Assembly (NCBI GenBank): GCA_963816315.1
Contig: CAWFJZ010000016.1
Coordinates: 1 to 64,000 of the forward strand
Reading direction: 5' to 3'
DNA from: CADEEN01 sp963816315
Lineage (GTDB): Bacteria; Pseudomonadota; Gammaproteobacteria; Burkholderiales; Burkholderiaceae_C
DNA: 64,000 nt
Both the position numbers and the translations under genes were made by a program. This document shows, piece by piece, positions 36,416-45,719 of the stretch (position 1 is the first letter of the stretch; every line of letters starts with the position of its first letter). The notes under the pieces were generated by a model that saw nothing but the letters and a program-made list of their open reading frames with translations, was not told the DNA's origin and searched no databases.

Positions 36416-37318
36416 TTGGACACTGCAGAAACTCAACCGCCGCAACGTTGCGGACTGGTCGCCATCGTCGGCCGGCCCAACGTCGGCAAGAGCACGCTGC
36501 TCAACGCCCTGGTCGGCCAGAAGATCAGCATCACGTCGAACAAGGCGCAGACCACGCGCCATCGCATCACCGGCATCCGCACCGAAGCCGGCGCGCAATG
36601 CGTGTTCGTCGATACGCCGGGCTTTCAGACGCAGCACGGCAATGCGCTCAACCGCAACCTCAACCGCACCGTGCGCAGCGTGCTGTCGGACGTGGACGTG
36701 GTGCTGTTCGTCGTCGAGGCCGGCAAGTTCACACTCGCCGACGCCAAGGTGCTGGCGCTGTTACCCGAGGACAAGCCGGTGCTGCTGGTGGCCAACAAGT
36801 TGGACGCGATGAAGCGCCGCGACGACGTGCTGCCGTGGCTGGCGTCGATGCGCGAGCGCCGCGACTTCACCGAGTTCGTACCGCTGTCGGCGACCAAGGA
36901 AGCCGACATGCCGCGCCTGGCTGCCATCGTCTCGAAGCACTTGCCCGAGCAGGCCTGGTTCTACGCCGAAGACGAACTCACCGACCGCAGCGAGCGCTTT
37001 TTAGCCAGCGAGCTGATCCGCGAAAAACTCTTCCGCCTGACCGGCGACGAGTTGCCGTACAGCTCGACTGTCGTCATCGACAAATTCGAAGAGGACGGCG
37101 CAATGAAGCGCATCGCCGCCACCATCGTCGTCATGCGCGAAGCGCACAAGGGCATGATCATCGGCGAAGGCGGCGAGCGCCTGAAGCGCATCGGCAGCGA
37201 AGCGCGGCAAGAGCTCGAGCGTCTGCTCGGCGCCAAGGTCTTTCTCGAAGTCTGGGTTAAGGTTCGCGCGGGCTGGGCGCAGAACGAGGAGCACTTGCGC
37301 AGTTATGGCTACGAGTAG
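36416..37318 (+). CDS. era: GTPase Era
   Basis: 16S rRNA-binding GTPase for 30S assembly, 300 residues. GTPase motifs: AIVGRPNVGKSTLLNALVGQ, QTTRHRITGI, DTPGFQ, ANKLD, and SATKEAD. The KH domain contains REAHKGMIIGEGGERLKRIG. The start appears to be TTG at 36416 (MDTAETQPPQRCGLVA). Order rnc-era-recO-pdxJ-acpS is the classical arrangement, here with one extra gene between era and recO. Confidence 0.96.
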   Translation: MDTAETQPPQRCGLVAIVGRPNVGKSTLLNALVGQKISITSNKAQTTRHRITGIRTEAGAQCVFVDTPGFQTQHGNALNRNLNRTVRSVLSDVDVVLFVVEAGKFTLADAKVLALLPEDKPVLLVANKLDAMKRRDDVLPWLASMRERRDFTEFVPLSATKEADMPRLAAIVSKHLPEQAWFYAEDELTDRSERFLASELIREKLFRLTGDELPYSSTVVIDKFEEDGAMKRIAATIVVMREAHKGMIIGEGGERLKRIGSEARQELERLLGAKVFLEVWVKVRAGWAQNEEHLRSYGYE

Positions 37319-38204
37319 GGCGGCCACCAACGCGTTCGACACCTTCCTTTCCCGCGCATGGGCAGACCACGCGACGCGCAGCGACGCGGTTGCCAGACGC
37401 CTTCGTCTGCGCACGCCGCCGCCGCAGCAGCCCGAGCACCTGAGCGCGCTCGTGCGCCTGGTCGTCAACCTGCTCGGCGAGCACCTCGGCCGCTTCGACG
37501 ATGCGCGCTGGCGGCTCGACGCCTTGCGCACGCATCCGCTGGTGGACAACACCGTGCAATCGGACCTGCGCGTGGCGCACGCCACGCTCGACATCGCGCA
37601 ACGCCGGCGCGGTGCGACGCAGCGCCTGACCGCCACCGAAACCGTGCGCGCCGAAAGCGCCGCCGCGGCGATGTGCCTCGGCCGCGGGCAACTCGCTCGT
37701 GCGTTGAACCTGATCGCATCGGCCACGAAGCGCTTGTCCGCTCTGCCCGACGCCACGCCGCCGGACCACCGGCCGCTGGCCGTGGCCTGCAACAACATGG
37801 CCTGGGAGTTGGAAGAGATCGGCGCCGAGCGCAGCGAAGCGCAGACGCAGGCGATGCTGCGCCTGGCCGCAGCCAGCCGCGAGCACTGGTCGCGCGCCGG
37901 CACTTGGCTGCACATCGAGCGCGCCGAATACTGCCTGGCCTTCACGCACCTCTCGGCCGGCCTGCACGACCAGGCCTGGCTGCATGCCGCGCAGTGTTTG
38001 GCGGTGTGTCTGCGCCATCACGCGGCGCCGTTCGAGCATCTTTCTGCGCATGAAGCGATGGCGCGCGTGCACCATGCGCGCGGCGAAGAGGCCGAACTCG
38101 CCCACCACGCGCAGGCGATGTGGGATGTGTTCGATCGCCTCAACGAAGAAGACCAAGCCGCTTGCCGCGAGGTCGTGGATGACGTGCTTGCGCTGCGTGC
38201 ATGA
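37305..38204 (+). CDS. Helical (TPR-like) protein of unknown function between era and recO
   Basis: A 299-residue, soluble, mainly helical protein. Ala/Leu/Arg-rich segments with regular small-residue spacing (LACNN-type AVACNNMAWELEEIGAERSE, GLHDQAWLHAAQCLAVCL, HEAMARVHHARGEEAELAHH) look like degenerate tetratricopeptide repeats. No signal peptide, membrane helix or catalytic motif was seen. It overlaps era by 14 bases and its end overlaps recO (ATGA), so it is firmly part of the operon. Codon use matches its neighbours and the antisense frame is less convincing. Function unknown; a role with RecO or Era would be guesswork. Confidence 0.75.
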   Translation: MATSRAATNAFDTFLSRAWADHATRSDAVARRLRLRTPPPQQPEHLSALVRLVVNLLGEHLGRFDDARWRLDALRTHPLVDNTVQSDLRVAHATLDIAQRRRGATQRLTATETVRAESAAAAMCLGRGQLARALNLIASATKRLSALPDATPPDHRPLAVACNNMAWELEEIGAERSEAQTQAMLRLAAASREHWSRAGTWLHIERAEYCLAFTHLSAGLHDQAWLHAAQCLAVCLRHHAAPFEHLSAHEAMARVHHARGEEAELAHHAQAMWDVFDRLNEEDQAACREVVDDVLALRA

Positions 38205-38962
38205 GGACCGCCACACAGCTATCTGCGTACGTGCTGCACCACTACGATTGGAGCGAGTCGAGCCTGATCGTCGATCTGTTCACGCGCGATGCCGGCCGTG
38301 TGGCCGTGGCCGCCAAGGGCGCGAAGCGGCCGACCTCGAACCTGCGCGCGGTATTGATGCCGTTCCAGCGCATCAACGTGTCGTTCGGTCGCGCCGCGCA
38401 CGACAGCGCCGCCAGTGATATCCGTAACCTGCGCGGCGCCGAGTGGGGCGGCGGTGTGCCGACGGTGGGTGGCGAGGCGTTGCTCGCAGGCTTTTATCTC
38501 AACGAGCTGCTGCTGAAGCTGCTGGCGCGCGACGATCCGCACCCGGCGCTGTGGGACGCCTATGCGGCCACGCTGCCGCATCTCGGCGGCGATGAAGAGT
38601 CGGCTGCGTTGCGCGCGTTCGAGCTGGTCTTGTTGGCCGAGACGGGCCACCTGCCTGACCTCGCGCGCACGACATCGACGCAGCAGGCGATCGATACCGC
38701 TCGCCGCTACCTGCTGCGGCCCGAAGCCGGCTTGATCGATGCGAGGAATGAAGACGATGCGGCGATCGGCGGCGTGCACTTCATCGCGCTGCAAACCGCC
38801 ATGGCGTCTCGCGACCTCGACGCGCTGCGCACCGCCTGCCGCCCTGTCGTGCAGCCGCTGCGCCGGCAATTGCGCCACTGGCTTGCGTACCATCTGGGCG
38901 GCGCCCCGCTGCGCACGCGCGAAGTCATGCTCGACCTGCAACCCCTGCTCACGACACGATGA
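38201..38962 (+). CDS. recO: DNA repair protein RecO
   Basis: RecFOR-pathway mediator loading RecA on SSB-coated DNA. The 253-residue protein has the OB-fold N-terminus (AYVLHHYDWSESSLIVDLFT, GRVAVAAKGAKRPTSNLRA) and the helical C-terminal part (EALLAGFYLNELLLKLLARD, RAFELVLLAETGHLPDL). The zinc cysteines of some RecO proteins are missing, as in many proteobacteria. Coupled to the genes on both sides by 4-base overlaps. Confidence 0.92.
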   Translation: MRTATQLSAYVLHHYDWSESSLIVDLFTRDAGRVAVAAKGAKRPTSNLRAVLMPFQRINVSFGRAAHDSAASDIRNLRGAEWGGGVPTVGGEALLAGFYLNELLLKLLARDDPHPALWDAYAATLPHLGGDEESAALRAFELVLLAETGHLPDLARTTSTQQAIDTARRYLLRPEAGLIDARNEDDAAIGGVHFIALQTAMASRDLDALRTACRPVVQPLRRQLRHWLAYHLGGAPLRTREVMLDLQPLLTTR

Positions 38963-39738
38963 ATCCCCTGATCGCTCCCGAAGCGCACGATCGCCACGGC
39001 CGCTGCGCGCTGTCGGTCAACGTCAACAAGGTCGCGCACCTGCGCAACACGCGGCACCTCGGCATCCCGAGTGTGCTGCGCGCAGCCACGCTGTGCCTCG
39101 AAGCGGGAGCGCAAGGCATCACCGTGCACCCGCGGCCCGACGAGCGCCACATCCGCGCGCAGGACGTGCGCGACCTTGCCGCACTGATGAAGCAATGGCC
39201 GCACGCCGAGTTCAACATCGAAGGCAACCCGTCCGACAACCTGATGGCCTTCGTGCGCGAGCACCGGCCGCAGCAGACCACCTTCGTGCCCGACGCGCCC
39301 GGCCAGTTCACGAGCGATCACGGCTTTGCGATCGCCGACCTGCCGCGCGTCGCGCCGCTCGTGGCCGAAGCGCGCGCGCTCGGCGTGCGCGTCAGCCTGT
39401 TCATGGACCCGGATCCCGAAGCGATGCGCCATGTCGCCGCGATCGGCGCCGACCGCGTGGAGCTCTACACCGAGCCCTACGCGGCGGCACATGGCACCGC
39501 TGCACAGGCTGCGCAGCTCGAACGCTACGCCGCAGCCGCCAACGCAGCGATCGCAGCGGGGCTGGGAGTCAACGCCGGCCACGACCTGAACCGCGCCAAC
39601 CTGACCGACTTCCTGCGCGCCGTGTCCGGTGTGCAGGAGGTGTCGATCGGCCATGCGCTGATCGCCGATGCGCTCGAACTCGGCTACACCGAAACCGTGC
39701 GCGACTACCAGCGCTGCATTCAAAGATCCTACGCGTAA
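38959..39738 (+). CDS. pdxJ: Pyridoxine 5'-phosphate synthase
   Basis: Last ring-closing step of pyridoxine-phosphate synthesis. The 259-residue TIM-barrel enzyme has ALSVNVNKVAHLRNTRHLG, GAQGITVHPRPDERHIRAQD (active-site His and Arg), FNIEGNPSD, TFVPDAPGQFTSDHG, RVELYTEPYA and AGHDLNRANL. The family's phosphate-binding tail EVSIGHALIADALELG is intact. Overlaps recO and is followed at once by acpS. Confidence 0.97.
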   Translation: MNPLIAPEAHDRHGRCALSVNVNKVAHLRNTRHLGIPSVLRAATLCLEAGAQGITVHPRPDERHIRAQDVRDLAALMKQWPHAEFNIEGNPSDNLMAFVREHRPQQTTFVPDAPGQFTSDHGFAIADLPRVAPLVAEARALGVRVSLFMDPDPEAMRHVAAIGADRVELYTEPYAAAHGTAAQAAQLERYAAAANAAIAAGLGVNAGHDLNRANLTDFLRAVSGVQEVSIGHALIADALELGYTETVRDYQRCIQRSYA

Positions 39739-40137
39739 GTGATCTACGGCATCGGCACTGACATCTGCGACATCACGCGCATCGCCAAAGCGCTCGAGCG
39801 CCACGGCGAGCGGTTCGCGCAGCGTGTGCTCGGGCCGCACGAGATCGACGTATTCCGAACGCGCCGCGCCAAAGTCGAAGCGCGCGGCGTCGCTTATCTG
39901 GCCACGCGCTTCTCGGCCAAGGAAGCGTTTTCGAAAGCGATCGGCCTGGGCATGCGCTCGCCGATGGCCTGGCAGCGCTGCGAAGTCGTCAAGGCCGCGA
40001 GCGGCAAGCCCGAGATCAGGTTGCACGGCGCGTTGCACGAGTGGTTCGTGTCGCGCCGGCTGACCGCGCAAGTCAGCGTCAGCGACGAAAGCAGCTACGC
40101 TTGCGCTTTCGTCGTGGTGGAACAAGAACATGAGTGA
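39739..40137 (+). CDS. acpS: Holo-ACP synthase
   Basis: Transfers 4'-phosphopantetheine from CoA to AcpP. The 132-residue protein has YGIGTDICDITRIAKALERH with the magnesium-binding aspartate and ATRFSAKEAFSKAIGLG with the second signature. Starts with GTG directly after the pdxJ stop. Its end overlaps nagZ by 8 bases. Confidence 0.96.
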   Translation: MIYGIGTDICDITRIAKALERHGERFAQRVLGPHEIDVFRTRRAKVEARGVAYLATRFSAKEAFSKAIGLGMRSPMAWQRCEVVKAASGKPEIRLHGALHEWFVSRRLTAQVSVSDESSYACAFVVVEQEHE

Positions 40138-41197
40138 CGCGTCGCCCCTGATCATCGACATCGCCGGCACCACGCTGACCGACGCCGACCGCGAACGCTT
40201 GAAGCACCCGCTTGTCGGCGGCCTGATCTTCTTCGCCCGCAACTGGAAAGACAGGCGCCAGCTCACCACGCTGTGCGCCGACATCAAGGCGGTGCGCGAA
40301 GACCTGCTGATCTGCGTCGATCACGAAGGTGGCCGCGTGCAGCGCTTCCGCACCGATGGCTTCACGCACCTGCCGCCCATGCGCGCGCTCGGCGAGCTGT
40401 GGATGCAGGACGCGCTCGCGGCCACCGATGCCGCCACCGCTTGCGGCCACATCCTCGCCAGCGAGTTGCGCGCCTGCGGCGTGGACTTTTCTTTCACGCC
40501 GGTGCTCGACCTCGACCATGGCCCGTCGGGCGTGATCGGCGACCGCGCCTTTCACCGCGATGCGCGCGTGGCGACGCTGCTCGCCAAGAGCCTGATGCAC
40601 GGCCTGCTGCAAGCCGGCATGGCCGCGTGCGGCAAACACTTCCCCGGTCACGGCTTCGTCGCCGCCGATTCGCATGTCGATGTGCCGGTGGACAAGCGGC
40701 CGTTGAAGACGATCCTGGCCGACGATGCTGCGCCGTATGGCTGGCTTTCGACGAGTCTGCAGTCCGTGATGCCGGCGCACGTGATTTACCCGAAGATCGA
40801 TGCACGCCCGGCCGGATTCTCCGAGCGCTGGCTGCAGGACATCCTGCGTGCACAGCTCGGCTTCACCGGCGCGATTTTCAGCGACGACCTGAGCATGGAA
40901 GGCGCGCGCCGCATCGACGGCCGCGAAGCCAGTTACGCAGAAGCTGCGGCCGTGGCGCTCAATGCCGGCTGCGACATGGTGCTGCTGTGCAACCAGAGCG
41001 TCGATGGCGGCGCTGCGGTCGATGAACTCATTGGCGGCTTGCAGCGCGAGGTCGATGCCGGCCGCGTCGAACTCTCCGCGCAAAGCGATGCGCGCCGCCT
41101 TGCGCTGTTGCCGAAGACCCCGCCGCTGCCCTGGGACGACCTGATGCACGACCCGGTGTACCGCCACGCGCTCGAACGTTACGAATTCCGTTCGTAG
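40130..41197 (+). CDS. nagZ: Beta-N-acetylhexosaminidase (GH3)
   Basis: Cytoplasmic cell-wall recycling enzyme removing GlcNAc from muropeptides. The 355-residue protein has LLICVDHEGGRVQRFR, ACGKHFPGHGFVAADSHVDV (the catalytic Asp-His dyad loop of NagZ), VMPAHVIYP and the nucleophile aspartate in FSDDLSMEGARR. Complete. Last gene of the acpS run. Confidence 0.96.
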   Translation: MSDASPLIIDIAGTTLTDADRERLKHPLVGGLIFFARNWKDRRQLTTLCADIKAVREDLLICVDHEGGRVQRFRTDGFTHLPPMRALGELWMQDALAATDAATACGHILASELRACGVDFSFTPVLDLDHGPSGVIGDRAFHRDARVATLLAKSLMHGLLQAGMAACGKHFPGHGFVAADSHVDVPVDKRPLKTILADDAAPYGWLSTSLQSVMPAHVIYPKIDARPAGFSERWLQDILRAQLGFTGAIFSDDLSMEGARRIDGREASYAEAAAVALNAGCDMVLLCNQSVDGGAAVDELIGGLQREVDAGRVELSAQSDARRLALLPKTPPLPWDDLMHDPVYRHALERYEFRS

Positions 41198-41203
41198 AAA
41201 ACC

Positions 41204-41232
41204 GCATCCAGGTTCTGTCGGCGCTCGTAAAG
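41204..41232 (+). promoter_or_regulatory. Candidate ECF-type promoter for the sigma/cupin pair
   Basis: GCATCCAGG (41204-41212) and CGTAAAG (41226-41232) are separated by about 16 bases after CATCC, a spacing used by ECF sigma factors. Because ECF operons are often autoregulated, this may be the recognition site of the sigma factor encoded just downstream. This is motif-level inference only; other copies of the pair in the genome would test it. Confidence 0.3.
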
Positions 41233-41282
41233 TCGGCATGGGCCGCTGCGGCGGCCGGTCCCGCCACCCGAGGGGGTCAACG

Positions 41283-41309
41283 ATGAACCTACAGCCCAGG
41301 CGGCCATGA
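41283..41309 (+). CDS. Eight-codon leader frame overlapping the ECF sigma gene
   Basis: GAGGGGG (41270-41276) sits 6 bases before an ATG that opens a frame reading MNLQPRRP and ends with TGA overlapping the sigma ATG (ATGA). The sigma gene itself lacks a ribosome-binding site. Either the leader couples translation to the sigma factor, or a single-base error separates the true N-terminus of the sigma factor from the rest. Confidence 0.4.
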   Translation: MNLQPRRP

Positions 41310-42013
41310 CTGCGGCCGCCACCGTGAGCGCCGATCCGCCCTGGCCGCTGTGGCCCGCCGTGGACGACAGTGCCGGCGAAGACGTCGCCGCCGCCGAGCC
41401 CGCCCCGGCCTGCGTCCCGGCAGCGGACGATGGTCAGCTCGCCGGCCTGGTTCTGCGAGTGTGCGATCAGCACGAGCCCTCGCTGGCGCGCCTGTACGAA
41501 GCCACCTCGGGTCGCGTTCACGGCCTGGTGCTGCGTATCGTGCGCTCGAGCGCGCTGGCCGAAGAAGTGGTCGAAGACGTCTTCTGGCAAGTCTGGCGCG
41601 AGGCGCCGCGGTTCGACGCCGAGCGAGGCCGCGTGCTGGCCTGGCTGCTCGCCATCGCGCGCAGCCGCGCCATCGATGCGCTGCGCCGCACCGAGCGCAT
41701 GCGCGTCGGCGAAGTGGCGGTCGATGACGACGATGCGCTCGACGCGCTGGCCGAAGGCCGCACGCACGGCGACGACCCGCAGGACCTCATCGCCGCGTCG
41801 CAACATCACGCCAAGCTGCACGCGCTGCTCGCCGGCCTCGAGCCGCTGCCGCGTCAGTTGCTCGCGCTGGCCTTCATGCGCGGTTGCACGCATGAAGAAA
41901 TCTCCGAGCAAACGGGCCTGGCGCTGGGCACGGTCAAATCCCACATCCGGCGCACGCTGGTGGCCTTGCGCAGCCAGCTCACAGAATCTGCTTTGTCGTT
42001 GGAGAACTCATGA
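41306..42013 (+). CDS. ECF-family RNA polymerase sigma factor
   Basis: A 235-residue sigma-70-like factor. Region 2 is SLARLYEATSGRVHGLVLRI to EEVVEDVFWQVWREAPRFDA, followed by GRVLAWLLAIARSRAIDALR. Region 4 is LLAGLEPLPRQLLALAFMRG, then THEEISEQTGLALGTVKSHI with a helix-turn-helix. An extra N-terminal ~45-residue stretch rich in Ala, Pro and Asp is unusual for the family. It overlaps the next gene (ATGA), a cupin protein resembling ChrR. In Rhodobacter, ChrR restrains RpoE until singlet oxygen acts; a comparable stress role here is inference. Confidence 0.87.
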   Translation: MTAAATVSADPPWPLWPAVDDSAGEDVAAAEPAPACVPAADDGQLAGLVLRVCDQHEPSLARLYEATSGRVHGLVLRIVRSSALAEEVVEDVFWQVWREAPRFDAERGRVLAWLLAIARSRAIDALRRTERMRVGEVAVDDDDALDALAEGRTHGDDPQDLIAASQHHAKLHALLAGLEPLPRQLLALAFMRGCTHEEISEQTGLALGTVKSHIRRTLVALRSQLTESALSLENS

Positions 42014-42840
42014 ACGCCCCCGCGTCGAACGTCAGGGACCTGCGCGACCGCGCGGCGCTCGACGAAACGATCGACCTCATCAACGACGCCCTGTCGTCCC
42101 AGCCGCTGCCTGCCGCGCTGCAAGTGCGCAGCCGCCTGCTCGGCCGAGTCGCCGACAGCGCCGAGCGCCATCGAGGTCTGGTCGTGGTGCGGCCGCGCCA
42201 TCTGCAGGCGCTGCCGCTGGCCGAAGGCGTGACCGTGCGCTGGCTCTACCAGACCGACAGCACCCGCGCCCGCCGCGCCGGCGAGCCGCAGCGCCTGGCG
42301 CTGATCGCGCTGCAAGCCGGCGCGCGTCTGGACAGTGGCCTCGGTCTGGCCCATTGCCACAGCGAATGGCTCGTCATGAGCGGCAGCGTCACGCTCGACG
42401 GCGTTGCGCTCGACACGCTCGACCATCATGGCCACGCAGCGAGCCCGCGCGAGCCGGTGCTGGCCAGCGCGGCCGGCGCAACGATCTACCTGCGCGACAA
42501 CGGCGACGAACCGTCACCCGCCGGCACCTCGCGCGAGCGCCAGGCGCAATGGGAAAACTTCGCCCCCGGCATCCGCCGCCGCTTGTTGTGGCAGGCCGGC
42601 AATGCCTGCGCCTACCTCGCCCGCGCGCAAGTGGGTGCCGCGGTGCCGGCGCACGGCCACCGCAACGACGAGGAGTGCCTGATGCTCGAAGGCGAACTCT
42701 TCACCGGCGACATCCTGATCCGCGAACACGAGTTCCAGCTCGCGCCGGCGGGGTTCGAGCACGGGCTGGTGCAGGCGGCCACCGCGTGCGTGGTCTATTT
42801 GCGTGGCGACGCCGAACTCGACATCCTGCCCGCGCGATGA
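42010..42840 (+). CDS. ChrR-like double-cupin putative anti-sigma factor
   Basis: A 276-residue protein translationally coupled to the ECF sigma factor. Two cupin-like halves are visible: the first around VRWLYQTDSTRARRAGEPQR to AHCHSEWLVMSGSVTLDG, the second around AYLARAQVGAAVPAHGHRND, EECLMLEGELFTGDILIREH and EFQLAPAGFEHG. The second has the H-x-H-x4-E-E...H metal-ligand pattern of ChrR cupins. The N-terminal ~60 residues lack the H-x3-C-x2-C zinc motif of typical ChrR anti-sigma domains. It may bind sigma by other means or act as a sensor; the partner role rests on gene order. Confidence 0.7.
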   Translation: MNAPASNVRDLRDRAALDETIDLINDALSSQPLPAALQVRSRLLGRVADSAERHRGLVVVRPRHLQALPLAEGVTVRWLYQTDSTRARRAGEPQRLALIALQAGARLDSGLGLAHCHSEWLVMSGSVTLDGVALDTLDHHGHAASPREPVLASAAGATIYLRDNGDEPSPAGTSRERQAQWENFAPGIRRRLLWQAGNACAYLARAQVGAAVPAHGHRNDEECLMLEGELFTGDILIREHEFQLAPAGFEHGLVQAATACVVYLRGDAELDILPAR

Positions 42841-42877
42841 ACGAAGGCCACTCGTGGTGAGTGGCGTTCGCCTTCGT
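42841..42877. terminator. Hairpin between convergent cupin gene and rne
   Basis: ACGAAGGC ... GCCTTCGT forms an outer stem enclosing an inner GCCACTC-gtggt-GAGTGGC stem. It lies exactly between the stop codons of two converging genes. There is no clear T-run, but the position and symmetry suit a bidirectional terminator. Confidence 0.6.
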
Positions 42878-45719
42878 CAGCCCCTGTCGAACGGCAGCTT
42901 GATCTGCGACAGATCCTTCTTCGTCTCGACGAGGATCAGCGGGCCGTCGTCGATCGCCACGGCCGGCTTCGGTTGGCGCGGCACACGCGGCGGTTGGGTT
43001 TCGGCGGCGATGGCGGATTGCGCCGCGCGCACCTTGTCGCTGTCGGAGTGCACCCACTCGAGACCGGCGGCGCTGGCCACGGCATTGAGCCGGTCGATCG
43101 GCAACATGTAGGGCTCGGTCTTGGCAGGCGCAGCAGGCGTCGGTGCGGGAACGACGATCGGGCGTGCCGCAACCACCGGCTCGGGCAGCATCGGCGCCGG
43201 CACGACCGGCGCTTCGATGACCGGCTCGGCCGCCACCACCGGCTCGGGGTCAACCGGCTCGAAAGCCTGAACGCGCTGCGGCACTGCCGTGTCCGGCAGC
43301 ACCTCGCTGTGGCCCTCGAGTGCAGCCTCTTCGCCGCCGTTGGTCGCGGCGTCGCCCGGCGCACCTTCACCGCGGTTGCGTCCGCGGCCGCCGCGACGGC
43401 GGCGGCGGCGTGCACCTTCGCCGTTGGCGTCGCCTTCCGCGGGCGGGAGCAGGGCGTCGGTCGCCGCGGGCACGGCGGCGCCGTCGATCAGGGCCAGTTG
43501 CGCTGCGGGCAGCAGATCGGCTTCGGGTTTGGCCGCAGGGGCTTCATGGCGACGTCCGCCTTCGCCGCGCGGCGGACGCGGTCGCGGTCGCGTGTCTCAC
43601 GCGGTTCGCGCGGTTCACGGGCCTCGCGCGGCGGCTGCGCCGCAGGCTGTTGCTGTTGTGGATCGCGCGGGCCCTGTTGACCCTCGGTGCGGCGGTTGTC
43701 GCCGCGGCCTTCGCGGTTCTCGCGCGGTTCGCGCTGCTCGCGGCCTTCGCCACGGCGGGCTTCGCCACGTCCCTCGCGTCCTTCACGTTCGCCGCGTTCA
43801 CCGCCTCGGCCACCCCGTCCACCGCGCTCGCCACCGCGGCCGCCACGCTCGCCGCGCTGTTGGCCTCGGCCGTCGCCACGGTCACCGCGTTCTGCGACTT
43901 TCGGTTTGGCTTCGACCACCGGCGCGGCCACCGCGGCCGGCACGCGGCGTCACCAGCGGCGCTTCGTCGCTGCCGAACAGTTTTTTCACCCACGAGAAGA
44001 AGCCGCCGCCCGCGGCGGGCTGCTGCGGGATAGCAATCGGCGTCGGCATCGGCCTTGGCGTCACCGCCACTGCAGGCGCGATCACCGGCTCGGGCTTCGG
44101 CGCAGCGACAGGCGCCGGCTGATCCGGCAGCACGCCCTTGATCACCGGCTCCTGCCGGTCCTTGGCCTTTTCGCGGCGCGTGATGCCGACCTCGTCGTCC
44201 GGCTCCTCGATCATCGTGTAGCTGGCCTTGTAGGCCTCGAGGCGCGGGTCGTCGTGACGCAGTCGCTCAAGCTTGTAGTTCGGCGTTTCGATGTGCGGGT
44301 TCGGGATCAGCAGCACGTTGACGCGTTGCTTCAATTCGATCTTGGTGATCTCGCTGCGCTTCTCATTCAGCAGGAACGAGGTCACCTCGACCGGCACCTG
44401 CACATGCACCGCGGCCGTGTTGTCCTTCAGCGCTTCTTCCTGAACCATGCGCAGGATTTGCAGCGCGCTGGATTCGGTGTCGCGGATGTGGCCGGTGCCG
44501 TTGCAGCGCGGGCAGGTGATGTGGCTGCCTTCGGACAGCGCCGGGCGCAGGCGCTGCCGCGACAGTTCGAGCAGGCCGAACTTCGAGATCGCGCTGTACT
44601 GCACACGCGCGCGGTCGAACTTCATCGCCTCGCGCAGCCGCTGCTCCACATCGCGCCGGTTCTTCGACTCTTCCATGTCGATGAAGTCGATGACGAGCAG
44701 GCCGCCCAAGTCGCGCAGCCGCATCTGGCGCGCGATTTCATCGGCGGCTTCGAGGTTGGTGCGCGTCGCCGTCTCTTCGATGTCGCTGCCGCGCGTGGCC
44801 CGTGCCGAGTTGACGTCGATCGACACCAGCGCTTCGGTGTGATCGATGACGATCGCGCCGCCGCTCGGGCAGATTCACCGTGCGCGAGAACGCGGTCTCG
44901 ATCTGGTGCTCGATCTGAAAGCGGCGAGAACAGCGACGCGTCGTCGCGATAGCGCTTGACGCGATTGGCCGTCTCCGGCATCACGTGGTTCATGAACTGC
45001 TTGGCCTGATCGTAGATGTCGTCGGTGTCGATCAGGATCTCGCCGATGTCGGCGGTGAAGTAGTCGCGGATGGCGCGGATGACGAGCGAGCTTTCCTGGT
45101 AGATCAGGAAGGCGCCCTTGCCGGCCTTGGAGGCGCCGTCGATCGCCTCCCACAACTTGAGCATGTAGTTCAAGTCCCACTGCAGCTCGGGCGCCGTGCG
45201 GCCGATGCCGGCGGTGCGCGCGATCAGGCTCATGCCCTTCGGGTAGTCGAGCTGGTCGAGGTTTTCCTTCAGCTCCTCGCGGTCTTCGCCTTCGATGCGG
45301 CGCGAGACGCCGCCGCCACGCGGGTTGTTCGGCATCAGCACCAGGTAGCGGCCGGCCAGCGAGACGAAGGTCGTCAGTGCCGCGCCCTTGTTGCCGCGCT
45401 CTTCCTTTTCAACCTGCACCAGCAGCTCGGTGCCGTTGGAGATGACGTCCTGGATCTTGGCGTCGCGAACCGAGACGCCTTCCTTGAAGTAGGCCTTCGA
45501 GATTTCCTTGAACGGCAGGAAGCCGTGGCGGTCTTCGCCGTAATCGACGAAGCAGGCTTCGAGCGACGGCTCGACGCGCGTCACCACCGCCTTGTAGATG
45601 TTGCCCTTGCGCTGTTCGCGGCCTTCGATCTCGGTTTCGAAATCCTGCAGTTTCTGGCCATCGACGATCGCCAGGCGACGCTCTTCGGGCTGCGTCGCAT
45701 TGATCAGCATGCGCTTCAT
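42877..45719 (-). CDS. rne: Ribonuclease E, at least four frameshifts
   Basis: Essential endoribonuclease and degradosome scaffold. The ATG at 45719 follows GGAG and reads MKRMLINATQPEERRLAIVD. The S1 domain (GNIYKAVVTRVEPSLEACFV), the catalytic SIDVNSARATRGSDIEETAT and RDLGGLLVIDFIDME, and the zinc link (ITCPRCNGTGHIRDTESSAL) are all present. The C-terminal half is rich in Arg, Gly, Glu and Pro. Frames change near 44924 and 44866 (extra bases around the expected F-S-R-F-Q-I-E-H and N-L-P-S-G-G), 43944 and about 43568. The net offset (+2) matches three insertions and one deletion. About 946 residues when joined. Confidence 0.92.

Noticed and set aside
40079..41944. 621-codon minus-strand frame opposite nagZ and the ECF sigma gene
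   Set aside because: Antisense to recognised genes on the plus strand; composition typical of complementary high-GC sequence.
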